Positions 35,459 to 44,139 are shown, numbered from the stretch's first letter. The stretch: 64,000 nt of DNA from Hypericibacter terrae (GCF_008728855.1 NZ_CP042906.1:2356001-2420000), one strand, 5' to 3'. The notes: generated by a model not told the origin, from the letters alone. Translations and numbers: made by a program.

Positions 35459-36438
35459 TTCTCGTGACGGGAGGCGCCGGTTTCATCGGTTCCAATCTGG
35501 TCGCGGCTCTGTCGGAGCGGGGCACGCCCGCGGCCGTCTGCGACCATCTCGGCGCCACCGACAAATGGCGCAATCTCGCCAAGCACGAGATCGTCGATCT
35601 GATCGCGCCGGACCAATGCCTCGGCTGGCTCGATCGCAACCGCCATCTGGTGGAGATGGTGGTTCATCTGGGCGCTGTCAGCGACACCGCGGCGACCGAT
35701 GCCGATCTGGTGGTCGCCAACAATTACAGCGTGTCGCGCAGCCTGTGGGATTGGTGCAGCCGGGCCGAACGCCCGCTGATCTACGCCTCGTCGGCCGCGA
35801 CCTACGGCGACGGCGCGGCCGGGTTTTCCGACAGGTGGGAGCCCGAGGCGCTGGCGAAGCTGCGGCCGCTCAATCTCTTTGGCTGGAGCAAGCATCTGTT
35901 CGATCGCTGGGTCGCGGCTCAGGCGGGCAGCGGCCGCCCGACGCCACCACGCTGGTACGGCCTCAAATTCTTCAACGTCTATGGCCCCAACGAATATCAT
36001 AAGGGGCCGATGCAGAGCGTGATTGCTCGCAACTATCCGCGCGTCGCCAACGGCCTCGCCATCGAGCTGTTCCGCTCCTATCGCGAGGGTTATGCTCATG
36101 GCGCGCAGAAGCGCGACTTCGTCACTGTGCGCGATTGCGTCGAGCTGCTGCTGTGGCTCTGCAGCGCCAGTACTGCGAGCGGCATCTACAATGTGGGCAC
36201 CGGCAGCCCCCGCAGCTTCATCGATCTGACCAACGCGCTTTTCGCTGCGGCCGGCCACGAGCCTCGCATCGAGTTCATCGAGATGCCGCAGACCCTGCGG
36301 CCGCTCTATCAGTACGAGACCGCCGCCGACCTGACGCGGCTGCGGGCCGCGGGCTATGACCGGCCCTTCATCTCGCTGGAAGCCGGCATCGCCGACTATG
36401 TCAGCCGTTATCTCTCGGCCGGGGATCGCTACCGGTGA
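35455..36438 (+). CDS. hldD: ADP-L-glycero-D-manno-heptose 6-epimerase HldD, catalytic Tyr replaced
   Basis: The 327-residue extended SDR has the NAD(P) motif TGGAGFIGSN and the HldD-specific LKFFNVYGPNEYHKGPMQSV and AHGAQKRDFVTVRD. It epimerises ADP-D-glycero-heptose to the L-glycero form used for LPS core. The active-site segment reads LNLFGWSKHLFD, where homologues have Y at the F position (YxxxK). The lysine four residues later and the HKG lysine, implicated as the second acid/base, are kept. The Phe codon is TTT, one base from TAT. Either activity is reduced or another residue compensates. Confidence 0.9.
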   Translation: MILVTGGAGFIGSNLVAALSERGTPAAVCDHLGATDKWRNLAKHEIVDLIAPDQCLGWLDRNRHLVEMVVHLGAVSDTAATDADLVVANNYSVSRSLWDWCSRAERPLIYASSAATYGDGAAGFSDRWEPEALAKLRPLNLFGWSKHLFDRWVAAQAGSGRPTPPRWYGLKFFNVYGPNEYHKGPMQSVIARNYPRVANGLAIELFRSYREGYAHGAQKRDFVTVRDCVELLLWLCSASTASGIYNVGTGSPRSFIDLTNALFAAAGHEPRIEFIEMPQTLRPLYQYETAADLTRLRAAGYDRPFISLEAGIADYVSRYLSAGDRYR

Positions 36439-36532
36439 GAGCAGGGGCGGCGCGCCGTCCCGAGGGCAACCGCTTGGACGGAGAGCCGCGGGTTGCAGGG
36501 TTGCCGATCCTGCCGCGAGACTCCTGTCCGTC

Positions 36533-37492
36533 ATGACCGCGCCCTCGCCGAGCCCCCGGATCGGGCGTGCCAAGGCCGCGACCGCCAGACCTGTCGCCGA
36601 TCCCGAAAGAATTCTGATCGTGGCACCCGTGACGGTCGGCGACATGGTCCTGGCCGAGCCGTTGACGCGGCTGCTGCGTCGGCTCTATCCCAAGGCCGCC
36701 ATAGACATGCTGGCGCCGCCGCACACGGCGGAGCTCGCAGCGTTCATGCCGGAGCTCCGCACGGTCCTGCCGGCGCCCTACGCCCCGGGCGACCTGGCGC
36801 TTGTCACCCGCTGGCGCCTGTCGCGTCGGCTGCGCGGGGAGCGTTACGATCTCGCCCTCCTGCTGCCGAACTCGGTCAAGTCCGCTCTGGTGCCGTTCCT
36901 GGCCGGCATTCCGAAGCGGGTGGGCTATGCGCGCGAGGGCCGCGCCTTGCTCCTGACCGAGGCGCGCTGGCTCGACCGGGGCCGCCTGCGTCGCCGGATC
37001 GATCGCTTCCTGGCGCTGGCGCTGCCAGAGAACGCGACGCCGCCCTTCGATGCGCCGGCGCCGGCCTTGCGGGTCTCGGACGACGCGATCGACCGGGCCT
37101 TGGAGCGCCTCGGGCTCGAACGCCCGGCCGGTCGATTGCTGCTCCTGCTGCCGGGTGCAAAGGAGACATCGCCGGCGCGCTGGCCCACGGCCCATTTCGC
37201 GGCGATCGCCAGGCATCATCACGCCGCCGGCGGATCGGTCTGGCTGCTGGGTTCGGCCGGGGATCGCGAGGCCACGGCGGCGGTCCAGGCAGCGTCGCGC
37301 GGCATCTGCCTCGACTTCGCCGGCCGTACCCGCTTGGGCGAGGCGGTGGCCCTGATCGCGCTCGCCGACGCCGTGGCGTCGAACGACACCGGCCTCGCGC
37401 AGGTGGCGGCGGCGGTGGGCCATCGGTCTCTCGCGGAGCTGACGCCGCAGCAGGCCATCGACGCGCTGTCGGCACAGGAGCGCCGCGCATGA
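36533..37492 (+). CDS. glycosyltransferase family 9 (heptosyltransferase-like), apparently shortened near the C-terminus
   Basis: The 319-residue GT-B protein belongs to the ADP-heptose:LPS heptosyltransferase family (WaaF/WaaC/RfaF). Family features are ILIVAPVTVGDMVLAEPLTRLL, LLLPNSVKSALVPFLAGIPKRVGY, the phosphate-loop LLLLPGAKETSPARWP and ASNDTGLAQVAAAVG. Members normally continue after this motif with a strand-loop VxLFGSSxPxxTxP and a cysteine-containing segment before a final LTPExV helix; here GHRSLAELTPQQAIDALSAQ follows at once. About 45-60 residues of the donor-binding subdomain are therefore missing in frame. The start ATG at 36533 has no obvious Shine-Dalgarno. It lies inside the heptose operon and overlaps the next gene by 4 bp. 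Confidence 0.8.
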   Translation: MTAPSPSPRIGRAKAATARPVADPERILIVAPVTVGDMVLAEPLTRLLRRLYPKAAIDMLAPPHTAELAAFMPELRTVLPAPYAPGDLALVTRWRLSRRLRGERYDLALLLPNSVKSALVPFLAGIPKRVGYAREGRALLLTEARWLDRGRLRRRIDRFLALALPENATPPFDAPAPALRVSDDAIDRALERLGLERPAGRLLLLLPGAKETSPARWPTAHFAAIARHHHAAGGSVWLLGSAGDREATAAVQAASRGICLDFAGRTRLGEAVALIALADAVASNDTGLAQVAAAVGHRSLAELTPQQAIDALSAQERRA

Positions 37493-38400
37493 GCCGGCGC
37501 CGCCATCGGCCGGCCAAGCGCCTGCTGCATCTGCTCGAGGGGGCGGCGATCCTGCTGCTGTGGCTGCCGGTCCGCGCGCTGCCGGTCGATTGGGCGTCGG
37601 CGCTGGGCGGCTGGGTCACGCGCACCCTGGGGCCCTGGCTGCCGGTCAGCCGGATCGGCCGCCGCAACCTGAAGCGCGCCTTCCCGGAAAAGAGCGACGC
37701 GGAGATCGAGCGCATCCTGCGCGGCGTCTGGGACAATCTCGGCCGCTACGCGCTCGAATATCCGCATCTGAAGCGGATCTGGGACTACGATCCCGCGCCA
37801 GGACGACAGGGGCGGGTGGAGATCGTTGGCCTCGATCAGTTCCTGGCGCTGCGCGACGACGGCAAGCCGGCGCTGATCTTTGCCGCTCATCTGGGCAATT
37901 GGGAGCTCCTGCCAGTGGCCGCGGCGCGTCACGGGTTGCCGCTCACCGTGCTCTACAAGCCGCCCCATAATCCGATCGCCGCGGAGTTCGTCGAGCATAT
38001 CCGCCGCAACGCCATGGGCGAGATGCTCTCGACCGGCGTCCATAGCGCGATCGGGGCCGTCGAGGTGATCGAGAAGGGCGGGCATCTCGGCATGCTGGTC
38101 GATCAGAATTCGCGTCTTGGGACCATGGTCCCCTTCTTCGGGAACCCGGTGCGCGCATCCTCGTTGCTTGCGAAGCTGGCCCGGCGCTATCAATGTCCGT
38201 TGCATGGCGCGCGAGTCGAACGGCTGGGCGGGGCGCGGTTCCGGGCGACGTTGACCCCGCCGATCGAGATCCCGATCACGGACGATACCGCTGCCGATGT
38301 CGAGGCGATCATGACCAAGGTGACAGCGATCATCGAAAGCTGGGTGCGCGAGCGGCCGGAGCAATGGCTATGGCTCCATCGGCGCTGGCGGAACCTCTAG
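37489..38400 (+). CDS. lipid A biosynthesis acyltransferase (LpxL/HtrB family)
   Basis: The 303-residue inner-membrane acyltransferase has an N-terminal membrane anchor (about 12-28, LLEGAAILLLWLPVRAL), the catalytic HX4E motif in AAHLGNWELLP and the conserved region DQNSRLGTMVPFFGNPVRAS. It adds a secondary acyl chain to lipid A or a related lipid. The C-terminal PEQWLWLHRRWRNL is typical for the family. Translational overlap with the glycosyltransferase and a 1-bp gap to the phosphatase gene place it in the LPS operon. Confidence 0.92.
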   Translation: MSRRRHRPAKRLLHLLEGAAILLLWLPVRALPVDWASALGGWVTRTLGPWLPVSRIGRRNLKRAFPEKSDAEIERILRGVWDNLGRYALEYPHLKRIWDYDPAPGRQGRVEIVGLDQFLALRDDGKPALIFAAHLGNWELLPVAAARHGLPLTVLYKPPHNPIAAEFVEHIRRNAMGEMLSTGVHSAIGAVEVIEKGGHLGMLVDQNSRLGTMVPFFGNPVRASSLLAKLARRYQCPLHGARVERLGGARFRATLTPPIEIPITDDTAADVEAIMTKVTAIIESWVRERPEQWLWLHRRWRNL

Positions 38401-38401
38401 G

Positions 38402-39016
38402 ATGGGCCATCCGCTCAACGCCGAAGGCTGCTGGTTCGAGCGTCGCAGCTCGGTCGCCGCGGCGCGGGAGAGCGCCGGCCTGTTTCTCGATCGCGACGGC
38501 GTCCTCATCGAGGACGAAGGCTATCTCGCCGATCCGCGCAAGGTACGGCTGATCCCAGGGGCCCGCGAGGCGCTGGTGGTGGCGCGCGCCAAGGGGTGGC
38601 ATGTGGCGCTGGTGACCAACCAGTCCGGCATCGGGCGCGGGATGTATGGCTGGAACGAGTTCGCCGCGGTCCAGGCCGCGATGCTGGCGGCGCTCGGCGA
38701 TGCCGCCCAGACCATCGAGCTGGTGGCGGCCTGCCCGCATTATCCCACCCACGCCTGGCGCAAGCCCGAGCCGGGCATGATCCTGGCGGCGCTTCAGGCG
38801 CTCGGCGCCGATCCGGCCAAGTCCTGGGTGGTGGGCGACAAGGCCAGCGACCTCAAGGCCGGCCGTGCCGCCAAGCTCGCGGGCGGCTTCCATGTCGGCA
38901 CCGGCGAGGGCCGGGCCGAGCGCGCCGGCGCCATGGCCTGCGGCGGCAACGGCTTCGCGCTCCGCTCGATCGACACGATCGCGGCGCTGGGGCCGTGGCT
39001 TAAGGGAAGCTGCTAA
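38402..39016 (+). CDS. gmhB: D,D-heptose 1,7-bisphosphate phosphatase-like HAD protein (GmhB)
   Basis: The 204-residue HAD phosphatase has the nucleophile motif FLDRDGVLIEDEGYLADP, motif II VTNQSGIGRGMY, motif III RKPEPGMI and the acidic motif IV VGDKASDLKAG. It fits the phosphatase step between the HldE kinase and transferase steps, completing ADP-heptose synthesis in this operon. The zinc loop, which in Escherichia coli GmhB carries Cys-x-His and Cys-x-Cys, here is ACPHYPTHAWRKPEPG: the first Cys/His pair is present but the second cysteine pair is missing, so zinc binding is likely lost. The 3' end overlaps the convergent aminotransferase gene by 4 bp. Confidence 0.85.
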   Translation: MGHPLNAEGCWFERRSSVAAARESAGLFLDRDGVLIEDEGYLADPRKVRLIPGAREALVVARAKGWHVALVTNQSGIGRGMYGWNEFAAVQAAMLAALGDAAQTIELVAACPHYPTHAWRKPEPGMILAALQALGADPAKSWVVGDKASDLKAGRAAKLAGGFHVGTGEGRAERAGAMACGGNGFALRSIDTIAALGPWLKGSC

Positions 39017-40371
39017 GACCCCAGCAGCGCCGCGACGGCCTCGCCGAATACCTCGTCATGTCGGATGACGTCGGCCTCGCTGGTGGCGGGGCAGGCGAGC
39101 AGCATGTTGTGCATCGGCGTGACCATCACGCCGCGGTTCAGGCACCAGAGATGGAAGAAGCGGTCGACCGCGCCGTCGGCGCCGGCGCGGGCTTCCGTGC
39201 CGGTGCGGGGCGGTGTCGGCTGGAAGCGATATTCGACCCGGGCTCCGAGTTGAGTCACGTACCAGGGCAGGTCGTGGCGGCTTATGACCGCGCGGATGCC
39301 TGCGGCGAGGCGTTCGCCCAGTTTTGTCATATGAGCATAGGCGCTGTCGGTTGCGACCTCGGTCAAGGTCGCGCGCATGGCGGCCAGCGCCAGGGCGTTC
39401 GCGGTCAGCGTGCCCCCGATGCCGGCGACCGAGGTTCCCGGACCATAGAGCCGGTCGCGCACCTTTGCGCCGACCTCGCGCGTCATGCCGAAGGCCGCCG
39501 CCGGAATTCCTCCCGCGATCGGTTTGCCCAGAACGAAGATATCGGGCTCGAGACCGAAGGCCCTGGTGTAGCCGCCGGGGCCCGTCGAGATGGTGTGCGT
39601 CTCGTCGATGACGAGCAGCGTTCCGGCCTTGCGGGTGAGGTCGCGCAGGGCCGGGTGATAGCCCGGATCGGGCAGGACGACGCCGGTCAGGTTGGTCAGG
39701 GCCGGTTCGGTGAGGACGCAGGCGACCTGGCGGTCCTTCAGCGCCGCCTCGAGCGCCGCCAGATCGTTGAACTCGACGACGCGGCTGTCGGCGGTCGGAT
39801 CGAAGGCCGGCCCGACATTGCCACGCCGCGATCGGGGGATTCCATCCTCCAGGCTGACGATGGTCTCGTCGACGGTGCCGTGATAGCAGCCGTTGAAGAC
39901 GAGGATCTTCGGCCGGCCGGTGATCTCGCGCGCGAGGCGGAGCACGAAGCGGTTGGCGTCGGTGGCCGAGAGCGCCATCTGCCAGAAGGGCAGGCCGAAG
40001 CGCTCAGCGAGGAGCTCGGCCACGATCACGGCATTCTCCGAGGGCAGCATTGCCGTCAGGCCCTTGGCGGCCTGGCGCGCCACGACCGCAGCCACCGCCG
40101 GCGGCGAATGGCCGAACATGGCGCCGGTATCGCCGAGGCAGAAATCGATATAGCGATGGCCGTCGATGTCGGTGAGGCGGGCCCCTTGCGCTTCCGTCAT
40201 GACCGGCGGGAAGCCGCCGGGCCATTCGCTCATCCATTGCATCGGCACGCCACCGACGAGGCTGTTCTGCGCGCGCTCGAACAGGGCGCGCGCCTTGGGA
40301 CGGGCCGAGACATAGCGCTCGGTCTCGGCCGCGGTCAGCCGCTCCAGGCGGCTGCGATCGATCGGGGTCAT
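39013..40371 (-). CDS. class III PLP-dependent aminotransferase (glutamate-1-semialdehyde aminotransferase-like)
   Basis: The 452-residue fold-type I PLP enzyme has LTDIDGHRYIDFCLGDTGAMFGH, the cofactor segment FNGCYHGTVDET, LLVIDETHTISTGPGGYT with the pyridine-binding Asp, and the Schiff-base lysine in FVLGKPIAGG. It is related to GSA aminomutase and beta-amino-acid aminotransferases; the GSA-diagnostic sequence is not convincing, and the neighbours (amidohydrolase, ThDP decarboxylase) point to catabolism rather than haem synthesis. It is 25 bp downstream of the amidohydrolase gene and probably in the same transcript. Confidence 0.85.
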   Translation of the reverse strand: MTPIDRSRLERLTAAETERYVSARPKARALFERAQNSLVGGVPMQWMSEWPGGFPPVMTEAQGARLTDIDGHRYIDFCLGDTGAMFGHSPPAVAAVVARQAAKGLTAMLPSENAVIVAELLAERFGLPFWQMALSATDANRFVLRLAREITGRPKILVFNGCYHGTVDETIVSLEDGIPRSRRGNVGPAFDPTADSRVVEFNDLAALEAALKDRQVACVLTEPALTNLTGVVLPDPGYHPALRDLTRKAGTLLVIDETHTISTGPGGYTRAFGLEPDIFVLGKPIAGGIPAAAFGMTREVGAKVRDRLYGPGTSVAGIGGTLTANALALAAMRATLTEVATDSAYAHMTKLGERLAAGIRAVISRHDLPWYVTQLGARVEYRFQPTPPRTGTEARAGADGAVDRFFHLWCLNRGVMVTPMHNMLLACPATSEADVIRHDEVFGEAVAALLGS

Positions 40372-40396
40372 GGCGCTGCGCCGCGAGACAACGCGC

Positions 40397-42025
40397 TCAA
40401 GCCTGGTACTTCACCTCGCCGCCGACGAAGGTCATGTCGACCTGCGTGTCCTTGATCTTCTCCGGCGCCACCGCGAAGGGATCCTGGCGCAGGATCGCGA
40501 AGTCGGCGAGCTTGCCGGGCTCGAGCGAGCCCTTGAGGTTCTCCTCGAAACCGACCCAGGCGCCGAGGGTGGTATAGGCGCGTAGCGCCTCCTCGAATGT
40601 GATGGCTTCTTCGAGGCCGAAGGGACGGCCGGTGTCGGTGCGCCGCGTCACGAGGGCGCCGATGATCTCCCACGGGTTGGTTGAGCAGATCGGCGCGTCG
40701 GAATGGCCCGGCGCCGGCACGCCTTTGTCGATCAGGCTGCGATGCGGGAACATCCAGCGCATCGCCTTCTCGCCGCGATTGTCGATATAGGCGTCGCCGA
40801 GGCTGTACATGAATCCCGTGGCCGAGGAATCCACCACCCCCAGCTTCTTGATCCGCTCCAGGATTTTCGGCGTGACATAGCAGCAATGCTCGACGCGGCT
40901 GCGATGGTCCTTCTTCGGGTGAGCCGTCAGGGCGGCCTCGATCGCATCCAGCGCAAAATCGATGCCGCGGTCGCCGAGGCCCTCGACGCAGACGCGCAAG
41001 CCCGCCTTATGCGCCGCCACCACGCGCGGGATCAGATCCTCGGCTTCGTAAAGCAGCATGCCGGTGTTCGGCACCGGCTCGCCCGGAACCGGCGTGCCGA
41101 CATAGGGCTCGTAATAGGCGGCGGTGCGGCCCGAGGTCGAGCAGTCGGGGCACCATTCGGCGCCGACGATGCGGATCCATTCGTCGCCGAAGCCGGTCCG
41201 GACGCGGCCATGGCTGTAGGCCGCGACCAGATCGTCGTCGCGCCCATCGAGGATGACGCCGATGCGCATGCTGAGCCTGCCGGCCTCGCGCAGGCGCTGA
41301 TAGGCCTCGATCGCCTTGCGCGCCGTCAGCGAGTTATGCAGCGAGGTCACGCCATGCTGCAGATAGAGATCGAACACCTGCGGCAGGCCGGTCTCGTATT
41401 CGCCGACGGAATACTCCTCCTTGAACTTCTCTTCGAGGCTCCAGGCCGCCATCTCGCGGGCGAGGCCGGTCATGCGGCCGGTCTTGGGGTCGCGGTCGTA
41501 CTGGCCGTGCGGCGGGTTGTGCGTGTTGTCGCCCACGCCCATCGCAGTCAGCATCGGCGTGTTCAGCACCGCGATGTGATGATCGGTGCGATAGATCCAG
41601 ACCGGCCGGCCGTTCGAGACCGCATCGAGCTGCTCGCGCGTCGGATAGCCGCCCTGCTTCTTGTCGTTGTAGCAGAAGCCGAGGAGGGGCTTGTCGGGTG
41701 CCAGCTCCGAGGTCCGCTTATGGACGAACTGCAGCAGTTCATCGACGGACTTGATGGCGGAGGGGCCGACATCGGTCCAGCGCAGCAGCGAGATGGCGTG
41801 GCTGTCGGGATGGCAGTGGGAATCGATGATGCCGGGAACGACGCGCCGCCCCTTGAGATCGATCGTCTTCGTGCCAGGGCCGGCAAGGCCGGCGACATCG
41901 CTATTGCTGCCGATTGCCAGGATGCGGCCTTGCCACACCGCCATGGCCTGCGCTTGCGCGGAGGTTGTGTTCAAGGTCGCGATCTTGCCGTTCTGCAAGA
42001 TCAGATCCGCAGCCATTCCAGCCAT
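40397..42025 (-). CDS. YtcJ-type metal-dependent amidohydrolase
   Basis: The 542-residue protein is of the amidohydrolase_3 family: GRRVVPGIIDSHCHPDSHAIS carries the HxH metal site, GLRVCVEGLGDRGIDFALDAIEA and RVEHCCYVTP the later metal/general-base region, and LAPGHSDAPICSTNPWEIIGA the final Asp. The C-terminus has the usual composite beta-sandwich strand LEPGKLADFAILRQDPF. It should hydrolyse an amide or cyclic substrate that cannot be named. The ATG at 42025 is preceded by GGGGGATGG; the frame extends to 42058. Confidence 0.85.
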   Translation of the reverse strand: MAGMAADLILQNGKIATLNTTSAQAQAMAVWQGRILAIGSNSDVAGLAGPGTKTIDLKGRRVVPGIIDSHCHPDSHAISLLRWTDVGPSAIKSVDELLQFVHKRTSELAPDKPLLGFCYNDKKQGGYPTREQLDAVSNGRPVWIYRTDHHIAVLNTPMLTAMGVGDNTHNPPHGQYDRDPKTGRMTGLAREMAAWSLEEKFKEEYSVGEYETGLPQVFDLYLQHGVTSLHNSLTARKAIEAYQRLREAGRLSMRIGVILDGRDDDLVAAYSHGRVRTGFGDEWIRIVGAEWCPDCSTSGRTAAYYEPYVGTPVPGEPVPNTGMLLYEAEDLIPRVVAAHKAGLRVCVEGLGDRGIDFALDAIEAALTAHPKKDHRSRVEHCCYVTPKILERIKKLGVVDSSATGFMYSLGDAYIDNRGEKAMRWMFPHRSLIDKGVPAPGHSDAPICSTNPWEIIGALVTRRTDTGRPFGLEEAITFEEALRAYTTLGAWVGFEENLKGSLEPGKLADFAILRQDPFAVAPEKIKDTQVDMTFVGGEVKYQA

Positions 42026-42189
42026 GATTCCATCCCCCTGATTTCCCTGACCGATCAATCAAAGTTACCACAAGCGATTGAAAATGCACGCGGTTGGCGT
42101 CACAGAAAGGCCACACCATGGTTAATTCGAATCAGCGCATTGTCTCTTCAGCGCCGGTCGCGGACCCCCGCAAGGCCGCCCCTCCGGTG

Positions 42190-42310
42190 CAGCTGCGTCG
42201 CCGCCGAAAGCCCCTCGCCACTGGGCCTGGCGAGAGGCTTTCGGAGCGCAGCACCCACACGCCAACTCGCGCGCCCCGCTCCTTCACAGGAGCGGGGCGG
42301 TCCTTTTTTG
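42190..42310 (+). ncRNA. candidate small RNA with two strong hairpins
   Basis: Between two minus-strand genes the plus strand holds a 17-bp stem with one mismatch (42204-42220 with 42228-42244, loop CTGGGCC; it opens CCGAAAG and closes CTTTCGG). A single-stranded linker CACCCACACGCCAA and an intrinsic terminator follow. A terminator facing this way cannot serve either neighbour, so a plus-strand transcript starting around 42100-42190 is the natural explanation. The 5' end is not defined. Rival explanation: the 3' end of an unrecognised short mRNA starting near 42118. Confidence 0.45.
42272..42309 (+). terminator. strong intrinsic terminator on the plus strand
   Basis: Perfect 11-bp stem CGCCCCGCTCC (42272-42282) and GGAGCGGGGCG (42289-42299), loop TTCACA, followed by GTCC and six T residues. 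There is no plus-strand protein gene in front of it, which supports an sRNA. Confidence 0.8.
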
Positions 42311-42373
42311 GGGTTCGCGTTGGCACCGAAGAAGGGTCGTTCATGGCGCCTTCTTCATCAATCTTACTTCAGC

Positions 42374-43348
42374 TCAGCGCGGCGGCTTTCCGCGGAACAC
42401 GGCGATCGCATCCGCCAGGTCCGGCAGAGCGCGATTGACCGCGTTCATGCCCTCGGTGATGGCCTCGTCGGCGCGCTCGAACTCGAGCAGTCCGATATGG
42501 CCGAGGCGCGGCAGCACCAGCACGTCGGGCGGCTCGCCGGCGAGCCGGCTGCGGGCCACGCGGTCGAGCATGATGTTGAGCGACTGCACCATCACCGCGA
42601 ACATGCTGGGCACATCGCCGCTGCGGCCGAACACTCGCTGCAGGATGCTGGTGAAGCGCGAGGTCCCACCCGTGGCCGCCTCCATGGCGGAGACGTCGAG
42701 TTGCAGATCGATGCCGCCCTCGCGCGTGAGATCGGATCCAGGCGCGCGGGCGCGACCGATGAGGTCGGAATGAAGATTGACCGCGATGACGATATGGGCG
42801 CCGAGCGCGCGGCAGACCGAGACCGGCACGGGATTGATGAGGGCCCCGTCCACCAGCCAGCGGCCCTCGCGCCGCGCCGGCGCGAAAATCCCGGGCAGCG
42901 AGATCGAGATCCGCAGCGCCTCGACCAGATTGCCGTCGCGGATCCAGACCTCGTGACCGGAGACCAGGTCGGTGACGATGGTGGCGAAGGGGGCGGGCAG
43001 GTCCTCGATCCGCAGGTCGCCCAGATGGCGTGCGATGTTTTCCGTCAGGCGATTGCCGCTGATGAGGCCGCCGCGGGCCATCTGGAAGTCGAGATAGCTC
43101 ATCACCTTCAGGCGCGTCAGGTCGCGCGCCCATTGCTCGAGGACATCGAGCTTGCCGGCGAGATGGACGCCGCCGACGAGGGCGCCGATCGAGGTGCCGC
43201 AGATCACGTCCGGCTTGACGCCCGCGGCCTCGAGCGCGCGGATGACGCCGATATGCGCCCAGCCGCGTGCAGCGCCGCTGCCGAGGGCGAGACCGATACG
43301 CGGGCGCGTGTGAGGGAGGGGGACGCTGTCGCCAACGGTCAGACTCAT
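42374..43348 (-). CDS. patatin-like phospholipase family protein (RssA/NTE type)
   Basis: The 324-residue hydrolase has the oxyanion-hole LALGSGAARGWAHIGVI, the nucleophile elbow ICGTSIGALVGG with the catalytic Ser, and the dyad Asp in WLVDGALINPVPVSV. These are patatin/RssA marks for lipid or lysophospholipid esterase activity. The C-terminal 90 residues are not conserved. Its ATG overlaps the stop of the DUF2927 gene by 4 bp, so the two are cotranslated. The true lipid substrate is unknown. Confidence 0.88.
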   Translation of the reverse strand: MSLTVGDSVPLPHTRPRIGLALGSGAARGWAHIGVIRALEAAGVKPDVICGTSIGALVGGVHLAGKLDVLEQWARDLTRLKVMSYLDFQMARGGLISGNRLTENIARHLGDLRIEDLPAPFATIVTDLVSGHEVWIRDGNLVEALRISISLPGIFAPARREGRWLVDGALINPVPVSVCRALGAHIVIAVNLHSDLIGRARAPGSDLTREGGIDLQLDVSAMEAATGGTSRFTSILQRVFGRSGDVPSMFAVMVQSLNIMLDRVARSRLAGEPPDVLVLPRLGHIGLLEFERADEAITEGMNAVNRALPDLADAIAVFRGKPPR

Positions 43349-44097
43349 GGGCCGCCCTCCTCGAGGATCTCGCGCACGACCTTGAGAGCCTCGGCCCGCG
43401 ACATGCCGACATCGATGCGGGGGCTGTAGAGCAGCCGCACCAGGAGTTCGTCATCGTCGGTCAAGGTGACCTGGGGGCTGTGGTCGTTGAAGACCGACGG
43501 GAAGACCTTGTCGGAATCGTTCGGCAGGCCCAGCACCTGGGTGGTTTCCTCGATCACGCAATCCTTCAATTTTCCCCGCGACATGACTTCGTCGATGGGG
43601 ATGCCGATCACGGCGAAATTGATCTGCAGCGCGTCCTGCACCCCGAACATGCCGAAACAGAGCGAACCGTGAAGGTCCTTCCAGCCGCCGATCGGTTGCG
43701 CGAGATATTTGTTCACCGAGCCGATCAATCGATCCTGGGTATCGAACACGAACATCAGATTGCCGTCGGCGGCCTTGGGAACGAACTCGATCTTCAAGCC
43801 GGTTAAACGTCTCAACAGCGCGACATGTTCCTCCAATTCCTTGCGCTCGAGATCCAGGGGGCCGGCGCGGGCGTCGAGGAAGATGCGGATGGGGGTGATC
43901 CATTTGTGGATCTTCGCGTCCATCGGCGTGCCGAACTCGGTATTGAAGATGATCAGGTCGAAATCCGTGACCAGCCGGTCGACCCGCTCGCCGCCGGCGC
44001 CGGCGAGCAGGGGCGCCAGGAGGATAACGGCCCAGCTCTGCCGGCAGCAACGCGACAAAGCGACGGCCACGCGGGCCGCCCATGAAATTGCCGCCAT
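43345..44097 (-). CDS. secreted DUF2927 family protein
   Basis: The 250-residue protein has an N-terminal hydrophobic export segment (about 20-33, SWAVILLAPLLAGA). It continues with the DUF2927 pattern: an internal IRIFLDARAG, a central GSLCFGMFG and the hallmark KDCVIEETTQVLGLPNDSD, with a final LTDDDELLVRLLYSPRIDVGM. The CxxEE motif region resembles metal-dependent peptidase-like folds, but no function has been shown that I know of. It is translationally coupled to the patatin gene. Confidence 0.75.
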   Translation of the reverse strand: MAAISWAARVAVALSRCCRQSWAVILLAPLLAGAGGERVDRLVTDFDLIIFNTEFGTPMDAKIHKWITPIRIFLDARAGPLDLERKELEEHVALLRRLTGLKIEFVPKAADGNLMFVFDTQDRLIGSVNKYLAQPIGGWKDLHGSLCFGMFGVQDALQINFAVIGIPIDEVMSRGKLKDCVIEETTQVLGLPNDSDKVFPSVFNDHSPQVTLTDDDELLVRLLYSPRIDVGMSRAEALKVVREILEEGGP

Positions 44098-44139
44098 CTT
44101 CGATCCCGGCTTCCGAGCGCTGCCTTGCGCAGGCGGCTG

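Larger units (their letters stand above)
42026..42373. other. 348-bp intergenic region with sRNA candidate
   Basis: The stretch separates the patatin gene (ends 42374) and amidohydrolase gene (starts 42025), both on the minus strand. Apart from the two hairpins described above and the amidohydrolase Shine-Dalgarno, it shows no gene. The open plus frame from 42118 is Arg/Ser/Pro-rich and runs through the terminator, so it is not convincing. Confidence 0.5.

Noticed and set aside
42118-42438. Plus-strand open frame over the sRNA candidate
   Set aside because: Composition is Arg/Ser/Pro-rich, it reads through the intrinsic terminator, and no conserved pattern is seen; the RNA structure explains the region better.
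40703-43429. A 908-residue plus-strand open frame
   Set aside because: It crosses the amidohydrolase, the sRNA terminator and the patatin gene; both real genes are on the minus strand with intact active sites.
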